A stretch of 64,000 bases of DNA from Georgenia satyanarayanai (GCF_023715365.1 NZ_JAMBNZ010000006.1:160177-224176), one strand, 5' to 3'. Counted from the first letter of the stretch, positions 41,245 to 51,029 are shown. The notes: generated by a model from the letters alone, not told the origin. Numbers and translations: made by a program.

Positions 41245-41771
41245 GCCCGTCCCTCCCCGACGAGCTCCCACACCAGCTCGTCGTAGGGCTGCCCGGCGAG
41301 CTGCTCCTCGAGCGCGGCACGGGAGGCGACGGCAGCTTCGGAGGCTCGCCGGTGCCTCGCCTCGGCGGCGCGCATGCCGGCGTAGATCCTCGCGACCCGG
41401 GCGACAGCCGCGGGGGAGGGCGAGCGGCGGCTGGAGTGGTAGCCGACGACGGCGCCGCGGCTGTCGCGGGTGGGCGTCACGTGCGCGAGCACCCAGTAGT
41501 GGGCGCCGTCCTTCGCGAGATTGTTGATGTAGGCGAAGATCTCCTCCCCGGTCTGGATGGTCTCCCACAGGAGATGGAACAGACCGCGGGGCATTTCGGG
41601 GTGGCGGATGAGACTGTGCGGCTGGCCGAGGACCTCGTCCTCTGAGTACGCCGAGACCCGCAGGAAGACGTCGTTGGCGTAGGTGATCCGACCCTTGAGG
41701 TCGGTCTTGGAGACGATGATCTCGTCCTCACCGAAGGTGCGCGCCACTCCCGTCGGCGCGGTTGCTAGCAC
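41241..41771 (-). CDS. PAS-domain sensor protein (Aer-like)
   Basis: A 176-residue protein. Residues ~20-120 form a PAS domain very like the FAD-binding PAS of the aerotaxis receptor Aer: [38 protein letters not shown], and [17 protein letters not shown]. The C-terminal ~45 residues are helical ([20 protein letters not shown]) and could contact the partner signalling protein encoded next. No transmembrane segment. The open frame begins with GTG at 41771; a GTG about 24 bases downstream is an alternative start. FAD binding is inferred from family resemblance. Confidence 0.85.
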   Translation of the reverse strand: MLATAPTGVARTFGEDEIIVSKTDLKGRITYANDVFLRVSAYSEDEVLGQPHSLIRHPEMPRGLFHLLWETIQTGEEIFAYINNLAKDGAHYWVLAHVTPTRDSRGAVVGYHSSRRSPSPAAVARVARIYAGMRAAEARHRRASEAAVASRAALEEQLAGQPYDELVWELVGEGRA

Positions 41772-41930
41772 TGGTCTGGCCTACCTCTCGAACGACTCGT
41801 CCCTCACCATGTCGACCGATCGGCACGCCGGCGGCGATCCTGAGGGAGCGGGCCTGAGGCGAGGCCCACACGGCAGGAGCAGCCAGCGATTAGTGGCTCG
41901 GGCGCGCCGGCCGGTACACTCGGTCGCCGA

Positions 41931-42018
41931 GGTAGCGTGTCCGAGCGGCCGAAGGTGCAGCACTCGAAATGCTGTGTGGTGCAAGCCACCGTGGGTTCAA
42001 ATCCCACCGCTACCGCCA
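41931..42018 (+). tRNA. tRNA-Ser (anticodon CGA), CCA encoded
   Basis: A class II tRNA with a long variable arm. Acceptor GGTAGCG pairs with CGCTACC (42008-42014), discriminator G at 42015, and CCA is encoded at 42016-42018. Anticodon stem CAGCA/TGCTG with loop CTCGAAA places CGA at 41965-41967. A TACACT -10-like box is at 41914-41919. Confidence 0.96.
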
Positions 42019-42065
42019 GCGCGGCGGCCCGGGTCTCCCAGTGAGCCCCGGGCCGTTGCCGTTTC

Positions 42066-42797
42066 TCAGCGCGCGTAGCGCTGGACGAAGTTCGTCAGCA
42101 CCCGGCCGGCCGCGGTGACGTCGGCGGCCGCGACCTCGCGGTGGACGTCGTCGAAGTCGTCAGGGTCGAAGTAGCCGGCGTGGCGGTAGACGGTCATCCG
42201 CTCCACCAGCGCCTCGAGGGTGAGCTCGGGGTGGAACTGGGTGCCGTACAGGTTGGTGCGCACCCGGAACATCTGCACCGGGCAGTGCTCGGAGGTGGCG
42301 AGGATGACGGCGCTCTCCGGCAGGTGCGTGCACGCCTCCTTGTGGCCGACGAAGGCCTGGAAGAACACCGGTAGGCCCGCGAGGACGGGGTCGGCGCGGC
42401 CCTCGTCGGTGAGGGAGATGACCGGCGCGCTGATCGGCTCGGAGTACGTGCCGTCCAGGACCCCGCCGATGTGCCGGGCGAGCGTGCCGATCCCGTAGCA
42501 AGCCCCGAAGAAGGGGTAGTCACGCTCCACCAGCACGTCGAGCAGCCCGCTGAGCTCGGCCTCCACCCGGCGCTGGGTGTCGCTCTTGTGCTCGTCGGGG
42601 ACCGAGCTGGTGAAGGGGCTGCCGCCGAGGATGATGCCCGAGTATGCGTCGAGGTCGAGGTCCGGCAGCGGCTCCGCCTCGAGCCGCAGCCGCTCGAGCT
42701 CGGCCTCGGCGAGTCCGCCCAGCGCGAGCATCGACGCGTACTCCGAGTCGGCGGCGTCGTCCTCGGAGCGGGTGGAGATCAGCAGGAAGGGCTTCAC
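42066..42797 (-). CDS. Class I glutamine amidotransferase
   Basis: A 243-residue stand-alone GATase1-domain protein. The nucleophile is in FFGACYGIGTL and the catalytic histidine and glutamate in TQFHPEL; IILGGSPFTSS corresponds to the oxyanion region. It resembles GMP-synthase-type amidotransferases and gamma-glutamyl hydrolase-like proteins with no fused synthetase, so the substrate is unknown. The GTG start at 42797 lies 7 nt after a TAACCT -10 box (leaderless). Confidence 0.9.
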   Translation of the reverse strand: MKPFLLISTRSEDDAADSEYASMLALGGLAEAELERLRLEAEPLPDLDLDAYSGIILGGSPFTSSVPDEHKSDTQRRVEAELSGLLDVLVERDYPFFGACYGIGTLARHIGGVLDGTYSEPISAPVISLTDEGRADPVLAGLPVFFQAFVGHKEACTHLPESAVILATSEHCPVQMFRVRTNLYGTQFHPELTLEALVERMTVYRHAGYFDPDDFDDVHREVAAADVTAAGRVLTNFVQRYAR

Positions 42798-42828
42798 GTC
42801 CGCAGGTTACCTGCGTGCCGCGGCTCGC

Positions 42829-43275
42829 TCAGATCATTGTCCGCGCGGAGAGGAAGAGGAGGAACAGCCCTGTCCACACTGCGGTCATCGCGTACCCGAG
42901 AGCGAGCCCGGCCACCGCGAGCCCGCGCCCGCCCTCGTAGGAGGTCCGCAGTCGGCGCAGGCCCAGGTGCCCGAAGGCGATCGCGATGAGGCACAGCCCC
43001 GGCACCACCACCCCGAGCACGCCGAACACCATCGCCGCGACCGCGACCCGGTCGTTGCGGTAGGCGGGGCTGTCGTAGCCGGCCCCGCCGAGCACCCGGT
43101 CGCGGTGGCGCTCGCTCGTGTCGAACGCGGACGACGACGGCGTCACGTACGGGGATCGCGCCGGTGCGCCCCCGTAGGGCTCGCCCGCCGGGACCGCAGC
43201 GCCGGCGGAGGCGTACGGCTCTCGCGGGGGCACGCCCTCCTCACGCCCCGGCGCGCGCCACTGACCGTCGTCCAC
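42829..43275 (-). CDS. DUF4190-type membrane protein
   Basis: A 148-residue protein with a Pro/Gly/Tyr/Ala-rich hydrophilic N-terminus (about 75 residues) and two membrane helices separated by GHLGLRRLRTSYEGGRGLAV, the DUF4190 pattern found in many actinobacteria. The GTG start at 43275 follows an AATCCT box at 7 nt, possibly leaderless. Function unknown. It is divergent from the uracil permease gene, with ~96 bases between starts. Confidence 0.78.
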   Translation of the reverse strand: MDDGQWRAPGREEGVPPREPYASAGAAVPAGEPYGGAPARSPYVTPSSSAFDTSERHRDRVLGGAGYDSPAYRNDRVAVAAMVFGVLGVVVPGLCLIAIAFGHLGLRRLRTSYEGGRGLAVAGLALGYAMTAVWTGLFLLFLSARTMI

Positions 43276-43371
43276 GCGTCAAGGATTGCACGCTGGGACA
43301 CGGCCGGGCCGGGCGCCCTGGTGCCGCTAGTCTGCGCGGCGGCGAACACACCTGCGGCGAAGGGCACGGAC

Positions 43372-44673
43372 ATGGCGATCTGGACGGTTCACGGGGACGG
43401 GGTCCGCATCGGACCGGGGGAGGTGGTCGGCCCCGGGGAGCGGCTCAGCTGGCCGCGCACCATCGGGATCGGCTCCCAGCACGTCGTCGCGATGTTCGGG
43501 GCGACCTTCCTCGTCCCACTCATCACCGGCTTCCCGCCGTCGACGACGCTCTTCTTCTCCGCCGTCGGCACCGTCCTCTTCCTCCTCATCACCCGTAACC
43601 GCGTCCCGAGCTACCTCGGGTCGAGCTTCGCGTTCATCGCCCCCATCGGTGCGGCGACCGAGGTGGGCGGGATGCCGGCCGCGCTGGGCGGCATCCTCGT
43701 CGTCGGTGTTCTCCTCGCGCTCATCGGGCTGCTCGTCCACTTCGCCGGGGCGCGGTGGATCGACGTCGTCATGCCGCCGATCGTCACGGGCACCGTCGTC
43801 GCCCTCATCGGCTTCAACCTCGCGCCGAGCGCGTGGAACAACGTGAAGAAGGCGCCGGCGACGGCGCTGGCGACCATCGCCGTCGTCGTCCTCGTCACGG
43901 TGCTGTTCCGCGGGATCCTCGGGCGGCTCGCCATCCTCGTCGGCGTGCTCGCCGGCTACGTCGTAGCGGTCCTGCGTGACGAGGTCGACTTCACCCGCGT
44001 GGGCGAGGCGGACTGGCTCGGGCTGCCCACCTTCACCGCGCCGAGCTTCGACCTGTCCCTCATGGGACTGTTCGTGCCCGTCGTCATCGTCCTCGTCGCC
44101 GAGAACATCGGCCACGTGAAGTCCGTGGCCGCGATGACGGGGGAGAACCTCGACGACGTGACCGGCCGCGCCCTCCTCGCCGACGGGCTCGCCACGACGC
44201 TCGCCGGCGCCGGCGGTGGCTCCGGCACGACGACCTACGCCGAGAACATCGGCGTCATGGCCGCGACCCGTGTGTACTCGACCGCCGCCTACGGGGTCGC
44301 CGCCCTCGTCGCCCTCCTGCTCAGCATGTCCCCGAAGTTCGGCGAGCTCATCAACACCGTCCCCGCGGGCGTCCTCGGCGGCGCCGCGACCGTCCTGTAC
44401 GGGATGATCGGCGTGCTCGGCGCGCGCATCTGGGTGCAGGCCAAGGTCGACTTCTCCGACCCCGTCAACCTCACGACGGCGGCCATCGCGCTCATCGTCG
44501 GCATCGCGAACTACACGTGGGTGGCCGGGGACCTGCGCTTCGAGGGCATCGCGCTCGGCACTGCCGCGGCGCTCGGTGTCTACCACCTCATGCGGGCGCT
44601 GGCCCGGTGGCGTGGGACGACGGCGGAGCCGGCGAGTCCTGCGTCGGTGCCGGACGCCTCGCGCGAGGACTGA
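43372..44673 (+). CDS. Uracil/xanthine permease (NCS2 family)
   Basis: A 433-residue permease with about 12-14 membrane segments. It shows the NCS2 signatures QHVVAMFGATFLVPLITGF at the N-terminus and VAENIGHVKSVAAMTG plus GGGSGTTTYAENIGVMAATR in the substrate-binding region, closest to UraA. Uptake of uracil would feed the upp salvage enzyme encoded at 38098. The ATG at 43372 is chosen because the long upstream frame lacks family similarity and overlaps other genes. A TAGTCT -10-like box at ~43328 implies a short leader. Confidence 0.93.
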   Translation: MAIWTVHGDGVRIGPGEVVGPGERLSWPRTIGIGSQHVVAMFGATFLVPLITGFPPSTTLFFSAVGTVLFLLITRNRVPSYLGSSFAFIAPIGAATEVGGMPAALGGILVVGVLLALIGLLVHFAGARWIDVVMPPIVTGTVVALIGFNLAPSAWNNVKKAPATALATIAVVVLVTVLFRGILGRLAILVGVLAGYVVAVLRDEVDFTRVGEADWLGLPTFTAPSFDLSLMGLFVPVVIVLVAENIGHVKSVAAMTGENLDDVTGRALLADGLATTLAGAGGGSGTTTYAENIGVMAATRVYSTAAYGVAALVALLLSMSPKFGELINTVPAGVLGGAATVLYGMIGVLGARIWVQAKVDFSDPVNLTTAAIALIVGIANYTWVAGDLRFEGIALGTAAALGVYHLMRALARWRGTTAEPASPASVPDASRED

Positions 44674-44707
44674 GGCCGGAGGCTCGAGGCGGCGGCGGCG
44701 AAGCGGC

Positions 44708-45343
44708 TCAGCCCTCCGCTGCCGCCTCCTCGTCCTCGACGGGGTCGCTCGGGACGGGGACGGGCGTGCAGCCAGGCGGCGGGGGGAGCGGCTGCTCGGG
44801 ATCCACGGCCGTCTCCTCGGGCGAGGGAACCTCGCTGAAGGCACCGCCGAGGACGACGTCGATGGTGGCGTTGTCCCGCCCGTCGAGCGACACGGTCGAG
44901 CCGGGCACGATCTGGGCGACGGTGTAGGCGGCCTGCAGGCCGCGCGGTCCGCTCACGATGTTGGCGACCCCCTCGAGGTTGCCCCCGTAGTTCGCCTGCT
45001 GGGAGATGACGACGCCGTACTGCGCCAGGCCGCTGGCGGTGCGGGCAGCGAGGCCGGTCTCGTCCGTCGCGTTGTACACGTTCGCGGTGATCTCGCTGTA
45101 GGGCGCCGGGAGCGCGTCCGCCGGCGGACAGGGCACGTTCGTGCTGGCCGCGTCGGTGGGCTCCGGAGAGCTGAAGGGGCGGGCGAAGGGGGAGGGGATC
45201 ACGTTGCCCCACATCGCGGCGGCCACCAGCGCCACCACGAGCATCGCGGTGATGATGATCCCGAAGATCAGGGTCTGGCGCTGCTGGAGATGGCGGCGAC
45301 GGGCGGCACGACGGCGCGCGGCCTCGGCGGGGTCAGTCGTCAC
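44708..45343 (-). CDS. LytR C-terminal domain membrane protein
   Basis: A 211-residue protein with a basic cytoplasmic N-terminus ([15 protein letters not shown]), one membrane helix (GIIITAMLVVALVAAAMWG) and an extracellular LytR_C domain: ITANVYNATDETGLAARTAS, VVISQQANYGGN. The C-terminus is Pro/Glu-rich. LytR_C domains occur in wall-polymer ligases and stand-alone proteins; function here is unknown. The GTG at 45343 lies 8 nt after a TACCTT -10 box (leaderless). Convergent with the uracil permease gene. Confidence 0.87.
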   Translation of the reverse strand: MTTDPAEAARRRAARRRHLQQRQTLIFGIIITAMLVVALVAAAMWGNVIPSPFARPFSSPEPTDAASTNVPCPPADALPAPYSEITANVYNATDETGLAARTASGLAQYGVVISQQANYGGNLEGVANIVSGPRGLQAAYTVAQIVPGSTVSLDGRDNATIDVVLGGAFSEVPSPEETAVDPEQPLPPPPGCTPVPVPSDPVEDEEAAAEG

Positions 45344-45414
45344 AGAGGCAAAGGTAGTGCGTGGGCACGCTCCGGCGTGAACCCGTCACGCGCCGGATGT
45401 CGTTCCCTGGAGGG

Positions 45415-45738
45415 TCAGCCGGTGGACAGGACCGTCCCGTCGAGGTCCAGCTCGAGGACCCGCGCGTGTACGTGGAGGCGCTGCTGGAGGGCCGCGCGCA
45501 GCGCCCGGTGCAGCCCGTCCTCGAGGTAGAGGACGCCGCGCCAGGAGACGACGTGGGCGAAGAGGTCGCCGTAGAAGGTGGAGTCCTCCGCCAGGAGATG
45601 GCGCAGGTCGAGCTCGCTCTTGGTGGTGACGAGATCGTCCAGCCGGACCTGCCGCGGTGCCACCGCGGCCCAGTCGCGGGTGGTCTCCACACCGTGGTCG
45701 GGGTAGGGACGGCCGTCGCCGACTGCCTTGAAGATCAC
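45415..45738 (-). CDS. Conserved VapB-like small protein
   Basis: A 107-residue protein beginning (M)IFKAVGDGRPYPDHG and containing APRQVRLDDLVTTKSELDLR, AEDSTFYGDLFAHVVSWRG and LYLEDGLHRALRAALQQRL. This is a family conserved in actinobacteria; I recall it annotated as VapB-family antitoxin, but no toxin gene is adjacent, so the name may be misleading. The GTG start at 45738 lies 7 nt after a TACTAT -10 box, so the mRNA is probably leaderless. Confidence 0.8.
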   Translation of the reverse strand: MIFKAVGDGRPYPDHGVETTRDWAAVAPRQVRLDDLVTTKSELDLRHLLAEDSTFYGDLFAHVVSWRGVLYLEDGLHRALRAALQQRLHVHARVLELDLDGTVLSTG

Positions 45739-45780
45739 TCGTCGATAGTAGGGGGCGAGCGCGCCAAGGGGGAGATGCGA

Positions 45781-45810
45781 ACGGGCCCGCCGGCTGACCG
45801 GCGGGCCCGT
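45781..45810 (-). terminator. Terminator of tRNA-Ser(GGA)
   Basis: A perfect 13-bp stem, ACGGGCCCGCCGG with CCGGCGGGCCCGT, and a CTGA loop. It starts 7 bases beyond the 3' end of the minus-strand tRNA. Confidence 0.8.
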
Positions 45811-45817
45811 CCCACTG

Positions 45818-45902
45818 CGGAGGATGGGGGATTCGAACCCCCGAGGGCGTGAACCCAACACGCTTTCCAAGCGTGCGCCATAGGCCACTAGGCGAATCCT
45901 CC
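45818..45902 (-). tRNA. tRNA-Ser (anticodon GGA)
   Basis: An 85-nt class II tRNA on the minus strand. Acceptor GGAGGAT (45902-45896) pairs with ATCCTCC (45825-45819), discriminator G at 45818, anticodon stem CACGC/GCGTG with loop TTGGAAA placing GGA at 45868-45866, and a long variable arm. CCA is not encoded. Confidence 0.96.
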
Positions 45903-46032
45903 TGGCGGGTCGAGAGTACCCGAGGACCGGCCTCGGATCGAACCGCCGGGGCCCAGGTGTGCGCCATCCCTCACCCGGGCCCCGGTCGGGGCGGCGGGAT
46001 GGACCGGTCCTCAGCGTCCGTTAGACTTGGTG

Positions 46033-46124
46033 ACGACCCCTCGTGCGGCGTCACCTCACTGAACTCCCCCAGGGCCGGAAGGCAGCAAGGGCAGGTGAGC
46101 TCTGGCGGGTGCGCGAGGGGTCCT
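46033..46124 (+). ncRNA. ffs: Signal recognition particle RNA (small bacterial type)
   Basis: The conserved SRP tip is present, with CCCCCAGGGCCGGAAGGCAG followed by CAAGGGCAGGTGAGC. The outer helix is formed by GACCCCTCG (from ~46035) with CGAGGGGTC (ending ~46122), giving a ~91-nt hairpin. A TAGACT -10 box at 46022-46027 places the transcription start at ~46034. The RNA scaffolds Ffh for co-translational targeting. It is immediately upstream of dnaX, a common arrangement. Confidence 0.93.
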
Positions 46125-46180
46125 TGCATGTCTGCACAGGGGGGCGCGGGGAGGGGTTCCGGGCGCCTAGAGTTCGTCGG

Positions 46181-48796
46181 GTGAGCACCGCCCTGTACCG
46201 CCGCTACCGCCCCGAGACCTTTGCGGACGTCATCGGGCAGGAGCACGTCACCGACCCGCTGCGGGCCGCGCTGCGCTCGGACCGCATCACCCACGCCTAC
46301 CTCTTCTCCGGGCCTCGCGGTTGCGGGAAGACGACGTCGGCGCGCATCTTCGCGCGTTGCCTCAACTGCGCCGAGGGCCCGACGGACACCCCGTGCGGTG
46401 TCTGCCCCAGCTGCGTCGACCTCGCCCGCGGCGGCTCCGGCTCGCTCGACGTCGTCGAGATGGACGCCGCCTCGCACGGTGGCGTCGACGACGCGCGCGA
46501 GCTGCGGGAGCGGGCCGCCTTCGCCCCCGCCCGGGACCGCTACAAGATCTTCATCATCGACGAGGCGCACATGGTGACGAGCCAGGGCTTCAACGCCCTG
46601 CTCAAGCTCGTCGAGGAGCCGCCGGCGCACGTGAAGTTCGTCTTTGCGACGACGGAGCCCGAGAAGGTCATCGGGACCATCCGCTCCCGCACCCACCACT
46701 ACCCCTTCCGCCTCGTGCCGCCGGAGCGGCTGCAGTCCTACCTTGAGGAGCTCTGCACGGCCGAGGGCGTGCGGGTGGAAACGGGCGTGCTGCCGCTCGT
46801 CGTCCGCGCGGGCGGCGGCTCGGTGCGTGACTCCCTGTCGGTGCTCGACCAGCTCATCGCCGGTGCCCAGGACGGTGAGGTCAGCTACGAGCGGGCCGTC
46901 GCCCTGCTCGGCTACACCCACGCAACCCTGCTCGACGACGTCGTCGACGCGCTGGCCGCCCGCGACGGCGCGAGCCTCTTCCGCGTGGTGGACCGCGTCA
47001 TCGACTCCGGGCACGACCCACGGCGCTTCGCCGAGGACCTCCTCGAGCGGATCCGCGACCTCGTCGTCATCGCCGTGTCCGGGGAGCACGCGGTCTCCGT
47101 GCTGCGCTCGCTGCCCAGGGACCAGTTCGAGCGCATGCGGGTCCAGTCCCAGCAGCTCGGCCCCGCCGAGCTCACCCGCGCCGGCGACCTCGTCAACGAC
47201 GCCCTCACCGAGATGAGCGGCGCCACCTCCCCGCGTCTGCAGCTCGAGCTCATGTGCGCGCGGCTGCTCCTGCCGGGCGCGGACGACGCCGCCCGCGGCC
47301 ACGGGGCCCGCCTGGACCGCATCGAGCGTCATCTCTCCAGCGGGGGAGGCGCACCGGCCGCTCCGGCTGCCGCCCAGCCCGTGGCGGCCCAGTCCGCGCG
47401 TGCCCAGGCTGCGCCCGCGCCGTCGGCTCCAACTCAGGCCGCGCCGTCGCCCGCCGAGGCTGGCGCCGCGCCGTCGACCTCGGCCAAGGCTGCGCCTGCA
47501 CCGTCCGCTCCGGCTGAGGCAGCGCCCGCGCCGTCGACCCCGGCCGCGCCCGTGCCGTCGGCTCCCGCGCAGGACGCGCCCGCTCGGTCCGCGCCGTCCC
47601 AGGCTGCGTCGGCGCCCGCCGAGGAGGCCCCAACCCCGACGCAGGCCGGGTCTGCGGCCCCCGGGTCCCAGCCCGCCTCCGGACCGGACCGCGACGACCA
47701 CCCGCAGCGGGAGGACACCCGCCGGGTGGAGGAGCAGTCGGACGCCGGTCCGGCGGCGGCCGAGCGTCCCAGCCACGACGGCCCCCGCGAGGAGCAGCAG
47801 ACCGGACGCGAGGCTGCCGCCCCCGAGCGGTCGGACGTCGCAAGCTCGCAGGACGCCCCGCCCTCCGGGTCCGCGCAGGAGGACGACCGCCCCGCCATCC
47901 AGCCCCCGCAGCGCGAGCAGCCCGCGTGGGGCATGGACCGGACGTCCGAGCGCCCCGCGACCCAGGTCCCGGCCACGCGGCAGGCGGCGGAGACGCGGTC
48001 CGAGGCCGGCTGGGGCAGCGCGCCCGCGAGCCCGGCCCCCGGCGGCCCTGCGCCCAGCCGCGGGGTGACGCCCAGCGGCGGCGCCGCGCCTGCCGCCCCC
48101 GCGCCGACCGGCCCGGACGCGGACCTCATCCGCCGCCGGTGGCCAGAGGTGCTCTCCACCCTCGCGCGCTTCAAGCGCACCACCTGGGCGCTGGTCTCCC
48201 AGAACGCCCAGGTCGGCGAAGTCTCCGGGGGAGTGCTCCACCTCGCCTTCGCCACCTCCGGGCTCGCGCACACCTTCGGCAGCGGCGCCCACAGCGAGCA
48301 CCTCCAGCGCGCGCTCCTCGAGACCCTCGGGGTCCAGCTCCGCATCGAGCCCGTGCTCAGCACCGCGGCCGAGGACGGGCGGCAGGGCGAGGCCCCCTAC
48401 GCGGCCCCCGCACCGGCCACCTCCTCCGCCTGGGGAGCCCCGGACCCCGGCCCCGCGGCCGAGCCCTGGGGCGAGCCCGCACCCGAGCCGCCGGCCTGGA
48501 CCGCCGAGCCGGCGGCGCCGCCGAGCCCCGAGCCCGACTCCCGGGCCCCCGCCGCGTCACCGCCGTCGGCCGGCTCGCCGTCGTCGTCCGCGACGGGACG
48601 GGACGGAGCGGGCCAGCAGGCAGGCGCCGCTGCACTGCGCACGGCGCCGCCTGCGCCGGAGCCGCCCGCCGCGGCACGGATCGCGCCCGCCGACGACGTC
48701 CCGAGCATGGACGACCCGGACGCGGAGCACTCCGGGCTCGTCGGGGCGCCCCTCATCGAGCGGATGCTCGGCGGGACGATCATCCACGAGGAGTAG
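46181..48796 (+). CDS. dnaX: DNA polymerase III subunit gamma/tau
   Basis: An 871-residue clamp-loader ATPase. The N-terminus [20 protein letters not shown], Walker [10 protein letters not shown], zinc-binding CLNC...CGVCPSC, Walker B IIDEAHM and sensor-1 FATTEPEKV are all classical. Domains I-III end near residue 385. A very long Ala/Pro/Ser-rich low-complexity linker (~385-645) precedes a conserved tau-type domain ([20 protein letters not shown], ~650-730) and a second disordered tail. The GTG at 46181 lies 8 nt after TAGAGT (46168-46173), so it is probably leaderless. I see no A-rich slippery heptamer for a gamma frameshift. Upstream: SRP RNA; downstream: recR. Confidence 0.96.
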   Translation: MSTALYRRYRPETFADVIGQEHVTDPLRAALRSDRITHAYLFSGPRGCGKTTSARIFARCLNCAEGPTDTPCGVCPSCVDLARGGSGSLDVVEMDAASHGGVDDARELRERAAFAPARDRYKIFIIDEAHMVTSQGFNALLKLVEEPPAHVKFVFATTEPEKVIGTIRSRTHHYPFRLVPPERLQSYLEELCTAEGVRVETGVLPLVVRAGGGSVRDSLSVLDQLIAGAQDGEVSYERAVALLGYTHATLLDDVVDALAARDGASLFRVVDRVIDSGHDPRRFAEDLLERIRDLVVIAVSGEHAVSVLRSLPRDQFERMRVQSQQLGPAELTRAGDLVNDALTEMSGATSPRLQLELMCARLLLPGADDAARGHGARLDRIERHLSSGGGAPAAPAAAQPVAAQSARAQAAPAPSAPTQAAPSPAEAGAAPSTSAKAAPAPSAPAEAAPAPSTPAAPVPSAPAQDAPARSAPSQAASAPAEEAPTPTQAGSAAPGSQPASGPDRDDHPQREDTRRVEEQSDAGPAAAERPSHDGPREEQQTGREAAAPERSDVASSQDAPPSGSAQEDDRPAIQPPQREQPAWGMDRTSERPATQVPATRQAAETRSEAGWGSAPASPAPGGPAPSRGVTPSGGAAPAAPAPTGPDADLIRRRWPEVLSTLARFKRTTWALVSQNAQVGEVSGGVLHLAFATSGLAHTFGSGAHSEHLQRALLETLGVQLRIEPVLSTAAEDGRQGEAPYAAPAPATSSAWGAPDPGPAAEPWGEPAPEPPAWTAEPAAPPSPEPDSRAPAASPPSAGSPSSSATGRDGAGQQAGAAALRTAPPAPEPPAAARIAPADDVPSMDDPDAEHSGLVGAPLIERMLGGTIIHEE

Positions 48797-48826
48797 CCGC
48801 CGCGGCGCGGCCCGCCCGCCAGCGAG

Positions 48827-48886
48827 CGCACGCGAAACTACCGAGCGCGGGTGGCATACCCCTAGCGCTCGTCAGTCTCGCGTGCG
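48827..48886. repeat. Imperfect long inverted repeat between dnaX and recR
   Basis: The 22-nt arms 48827-48848 and 48865-48886 match at 19 of 22 positions, with a 16-nt loop. It lies 30 bases after the dnaX stop and may act as a terminator. Confidence 0.6.
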
Positions 48887-48950
48887 GTCGGTGCGCGGAG
48901 CTGATCACCCCCACCGCCCCGGTGTCACCGGGGGGACGTACGCTGTCCAG

Positions 48951-49550
48951 GTGTACGAAGGCGCTGTGCAGGACCTCATCGACGAGCTCGGTCGACTCCC
49001 CGGGATCGGGCCCAAGAGCGCCCAGCGGATCGCGTTCCACATTCTTTCGGCCGAGACCGCGGACGTCGAGCGGCTCGCGCACGTCCTCACGGAGGTCAAG
49101 AGCAAGGTCCGCTTCTGCGAGGTGTGCGGCAACGTCTCCGAGGGTGAGCGCTGCCGCATCTGCCTGGACACCCGCCGCAGCGACGACGTCCTGTGCGTCG
49201 TCGAGGAGGCCAAGGACGTCGTCGCCATCGAGCGCACCCGCGAGTTCCGGGGGAAGTACCACGTGCTCGGTGGCGCGATCAACCCGATCAACGGGATCGG
49301 CCCGGACAACCTCCGCATCCGTGAGCTCATGACCCGCCTGGCCGACGGCAACGTCACCGAGGTCATCCTCGCCACCGACCCCAACATCGAGGGCGAGGCC
49401 ACCGCCACGTACCTCGCCCGGATGCTGCGCGGCATGGACATCCCCGTCTCGCGGCTCGCCTCCGGCCTGCCCGTCGGCGGGGACCTCGAGTACGCGGACG
49501 AGATCACCTTGGGCCGGGCCTTCGAGGGACGCAGGAGGATCGATGCCTGA
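48951..49550 (+). CDS. recR: Recombination mediator protein RecR
   Basis: A 199-residue protein of standard RecR length: N-terminal helix-hairpin-helix [20 protein letters not shown], the zinc finger [16 protein letters not shown], and the Toprim domain ([19 protein letters not shown]). It acts with RecF/RecO to load RecA at gaps. The GTG start at 48951 lies 7 nt after TACGCT (48939-48944), so it is probably leaderless; a frame running further upstream is not homologous. The next gene overlaps the 3' end by 8 bases. Confidence 0.97.
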   Translation: MYEGAVQDLIDELGRLPGIGPKSAQRIAFHILSAETADVERLAHVLTEVKSKVRFCEVCGNVSEGERCRICLDTRRSDDVLCVVEEAKDVVAIERTREFRGKYHVLGGAINPINGIGPDNLRIRELMTRLADGNVTEVILATDPNIEGEATATYLARMLRGMDIPVSRLASGLPVGGDLEYADEITLGRAFEGRRRIDA

Positions 49551-50136
49551 GGACCAGACGCAGACCGCGGAGGCCGCCGACCTCCACGCCCTGGCCGGCG
49601 CGATGGCCGCCGAGTCGGAGCGCTTCCTCGAGACGGCCACGCAGGTGGCCGCCGGCGCCCACCCGGACCTCGCCATCTCGCTGCTCCTCCTCGCGCTCGC
49701 CGACCTCAGCGCCGCCGGGGCCCGTCTCGGCGCGGTCACCGACGTCGTCCCGCCGCAGCGCTTCGAGCCCGACGACGGCGACGAGCCCGACGCCGACCCG
49801 CTCCGGCTCGGTCTGGCGAACGTCTTCGACGGCCTCGACGAGTACCGCGAGGTCCCCGACCCGCTCGTCGACAACGTCTCCGTCTCCGGCATGCTGTCCG
49901 CGGACATCGCCGAGGTGGCCCTCGCGCTGCGTCGCGGCCTCATCCACCACCGCGCCGGCAACGTCATCGAGGCGCTGTGGTGGTGGCAGTTCTCCTACCT
50001 GTCCAACTGGGGCGACCGCGCCGCGGCCGCCCTGCGCGCCCTGCTCTCGGTGCTCTCCCACGTCCGCCTCGACGTGCCGGCCGACGTCGCCGCCGACGCC
50101 GAGTTCGACGCCCTCCACGCCGACGGCGGCGCCTGA
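49543..50136 (+). CDS. DUF5063 domain protein
   Basis: A 197-residue soluble, mainly helical protein with the conserved central motif [20 protein letters not shown] and [20 protein letters not shown], then [20 protein letters not shown]. This matches DUF5063, a family I recall as commonly following recR in actinobacteria. The ATG overlaps the end of recR by eight bases, so the two are co-translated. Function unknown; the linkage suggests a role in replication or repair. Confidence 0.85.
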   Translation: MPEDQTQTAEAADLHALAGAMAAESERFLETATQVAAGAHPDLAISLLLLALADLSAAGARLGAVTDVVPPQRFEPDDGDEPDADPLRLGLANVFDGLDEYREVPDPLVDNVSVSGMLSADIAEVALALRRGLIHHRAGNVIEALWWWQFSYLSNWGDRAAAALRALLSVLSHVRLDVPADVAADAEFDALHADGGA

Positions 50137-50193
50137 CCCCATCCGCCGCGATCCCCGAAGGGGCCGCCCGGCCTGGTGCGGCAGGATGGGCGG

Positions 50194-50970
50194 GTGCCCC
50201 TCGACCTGGACGTCCTCGGCCTCGTCCTCCTGCTGCTCGCCGGCTTCACCGCCGGCTGGGTGGACGCCGTCGTCGGTGGCGGTGGTCTCATCCAGCTGCC
50301 GGCGCTGCTCCTCGTCCCGGGCATCAGCCCGGTCCAGGCGCTGGCGACCAACAAGGTCGGCTCGATCATGGGCACATCGGTCAGCGCCCTCACCTACTAC
50401 CGGCGCGTAGGCCCGGACCTGCGCACAGCGGCGCCCATGGCACTGGCCGCGCTCGTCGGCGCCTTCGGCGGGGCAGTGCTCGCCGCCCAGATCCCCGCCG
50501 AGCTCTTCACCCCGATCATCCTCGTCGTCCTCCTCGCGGTGGCGGCCTGGACGATCGCCCGGCCCAAGATCGGCGCCACGACCGACCTGCGCTGGAGCGG
50601 CCGCGGCCACCACCTCGCCGCCGCCGCCCTCGGCCTGATCATCGGCGCCTACGACGGGCTGCTCGGCCCCGGCACCGGGACCTTCCTCGTCATCAGCCTC
50701 GTCTCCGTGCTCGGCTACGCCTTTCTGCCGGCCTCGGCGCTGGCGAAGATCGTCAACTTCGCGACGAACGCCGGCGCGCTCCTGTTCTTCGTCCCGCACG
50801 GCGCCGTCCTGTGGGGCCTGGGCCTGGCGCTCGGGGCGGCGAACCTCGCCGGTGGCTACCTCGGCGCGCGGATGGCCGTGGCGAAGGGCAGCAGCTTCGT
50901 CCGGATCGTGTTCCTCGTCGTCGTCCTCGCGCTCATCGCCCGTCTGGGCTGGGACGTGCTCAGCGGGTGA
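50194..50970 (+). CDS. TSUP (TauE/SafE) family permease
   Basis: A 258-residue membrane protein with seven to eight helices in two repeats, typical of TSUP sulfite/sulfonate or organic-anion transporters. The first repeat has GWVDAVVGGGGLIQLPALLL and ATNKVGSIMGTSVSA; the second has GAYDGLLGPGTGTFLVISLV and AKIVNFATNAGALLFF. The GTG at 50194 follows a CAGGAT -10-like box at 7 nt (leaderless). It is not obviously linked to neighbouring genes; substrate unknown. Confidence 0.9.
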   Translation: MPLDLDVLGLVLLLLAGFTAGWVDAVVGGGGLIQLPALLLVPGISPVQALATNKVGSIMGTSVSALTYYRRVGPDLRTAAPMALAALVGAFGGAVLAAQIPAELFTPIILVVLLAVAAWTIARPKIGATTDLRWSGRGHHLAAAALGLIIGAYDGLLGPGTGTFLVISLVSVLGYAFLPASALAKIVNFATNAGALLFFVPHGAVLWGLGLALGAANLAGGYLGARMAVAKGSSFVRIVFLVVVLALIARLGWDVLSG

Positions 50971-51029
50971 CCGTTGACGCAGGCTTTCCAGCGGGCGGAC
51001 ACTTGGATGACCGAGATCTGAGATCGACC

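Noticed and set aside
45415..45738. VapBC toxin-antitoxin module
   Set aside because: No PIN-domain or other toxin gene lies next to the VapB-like gene; neighbours are a LytR_C protein and a tRNA.
46181..47400. Programmed frameshift for a DnaX gamma form
   Set aside because: No A-AAA-AAG type heptamer or other A-rich slippery site was seen in the high-GC sequence.
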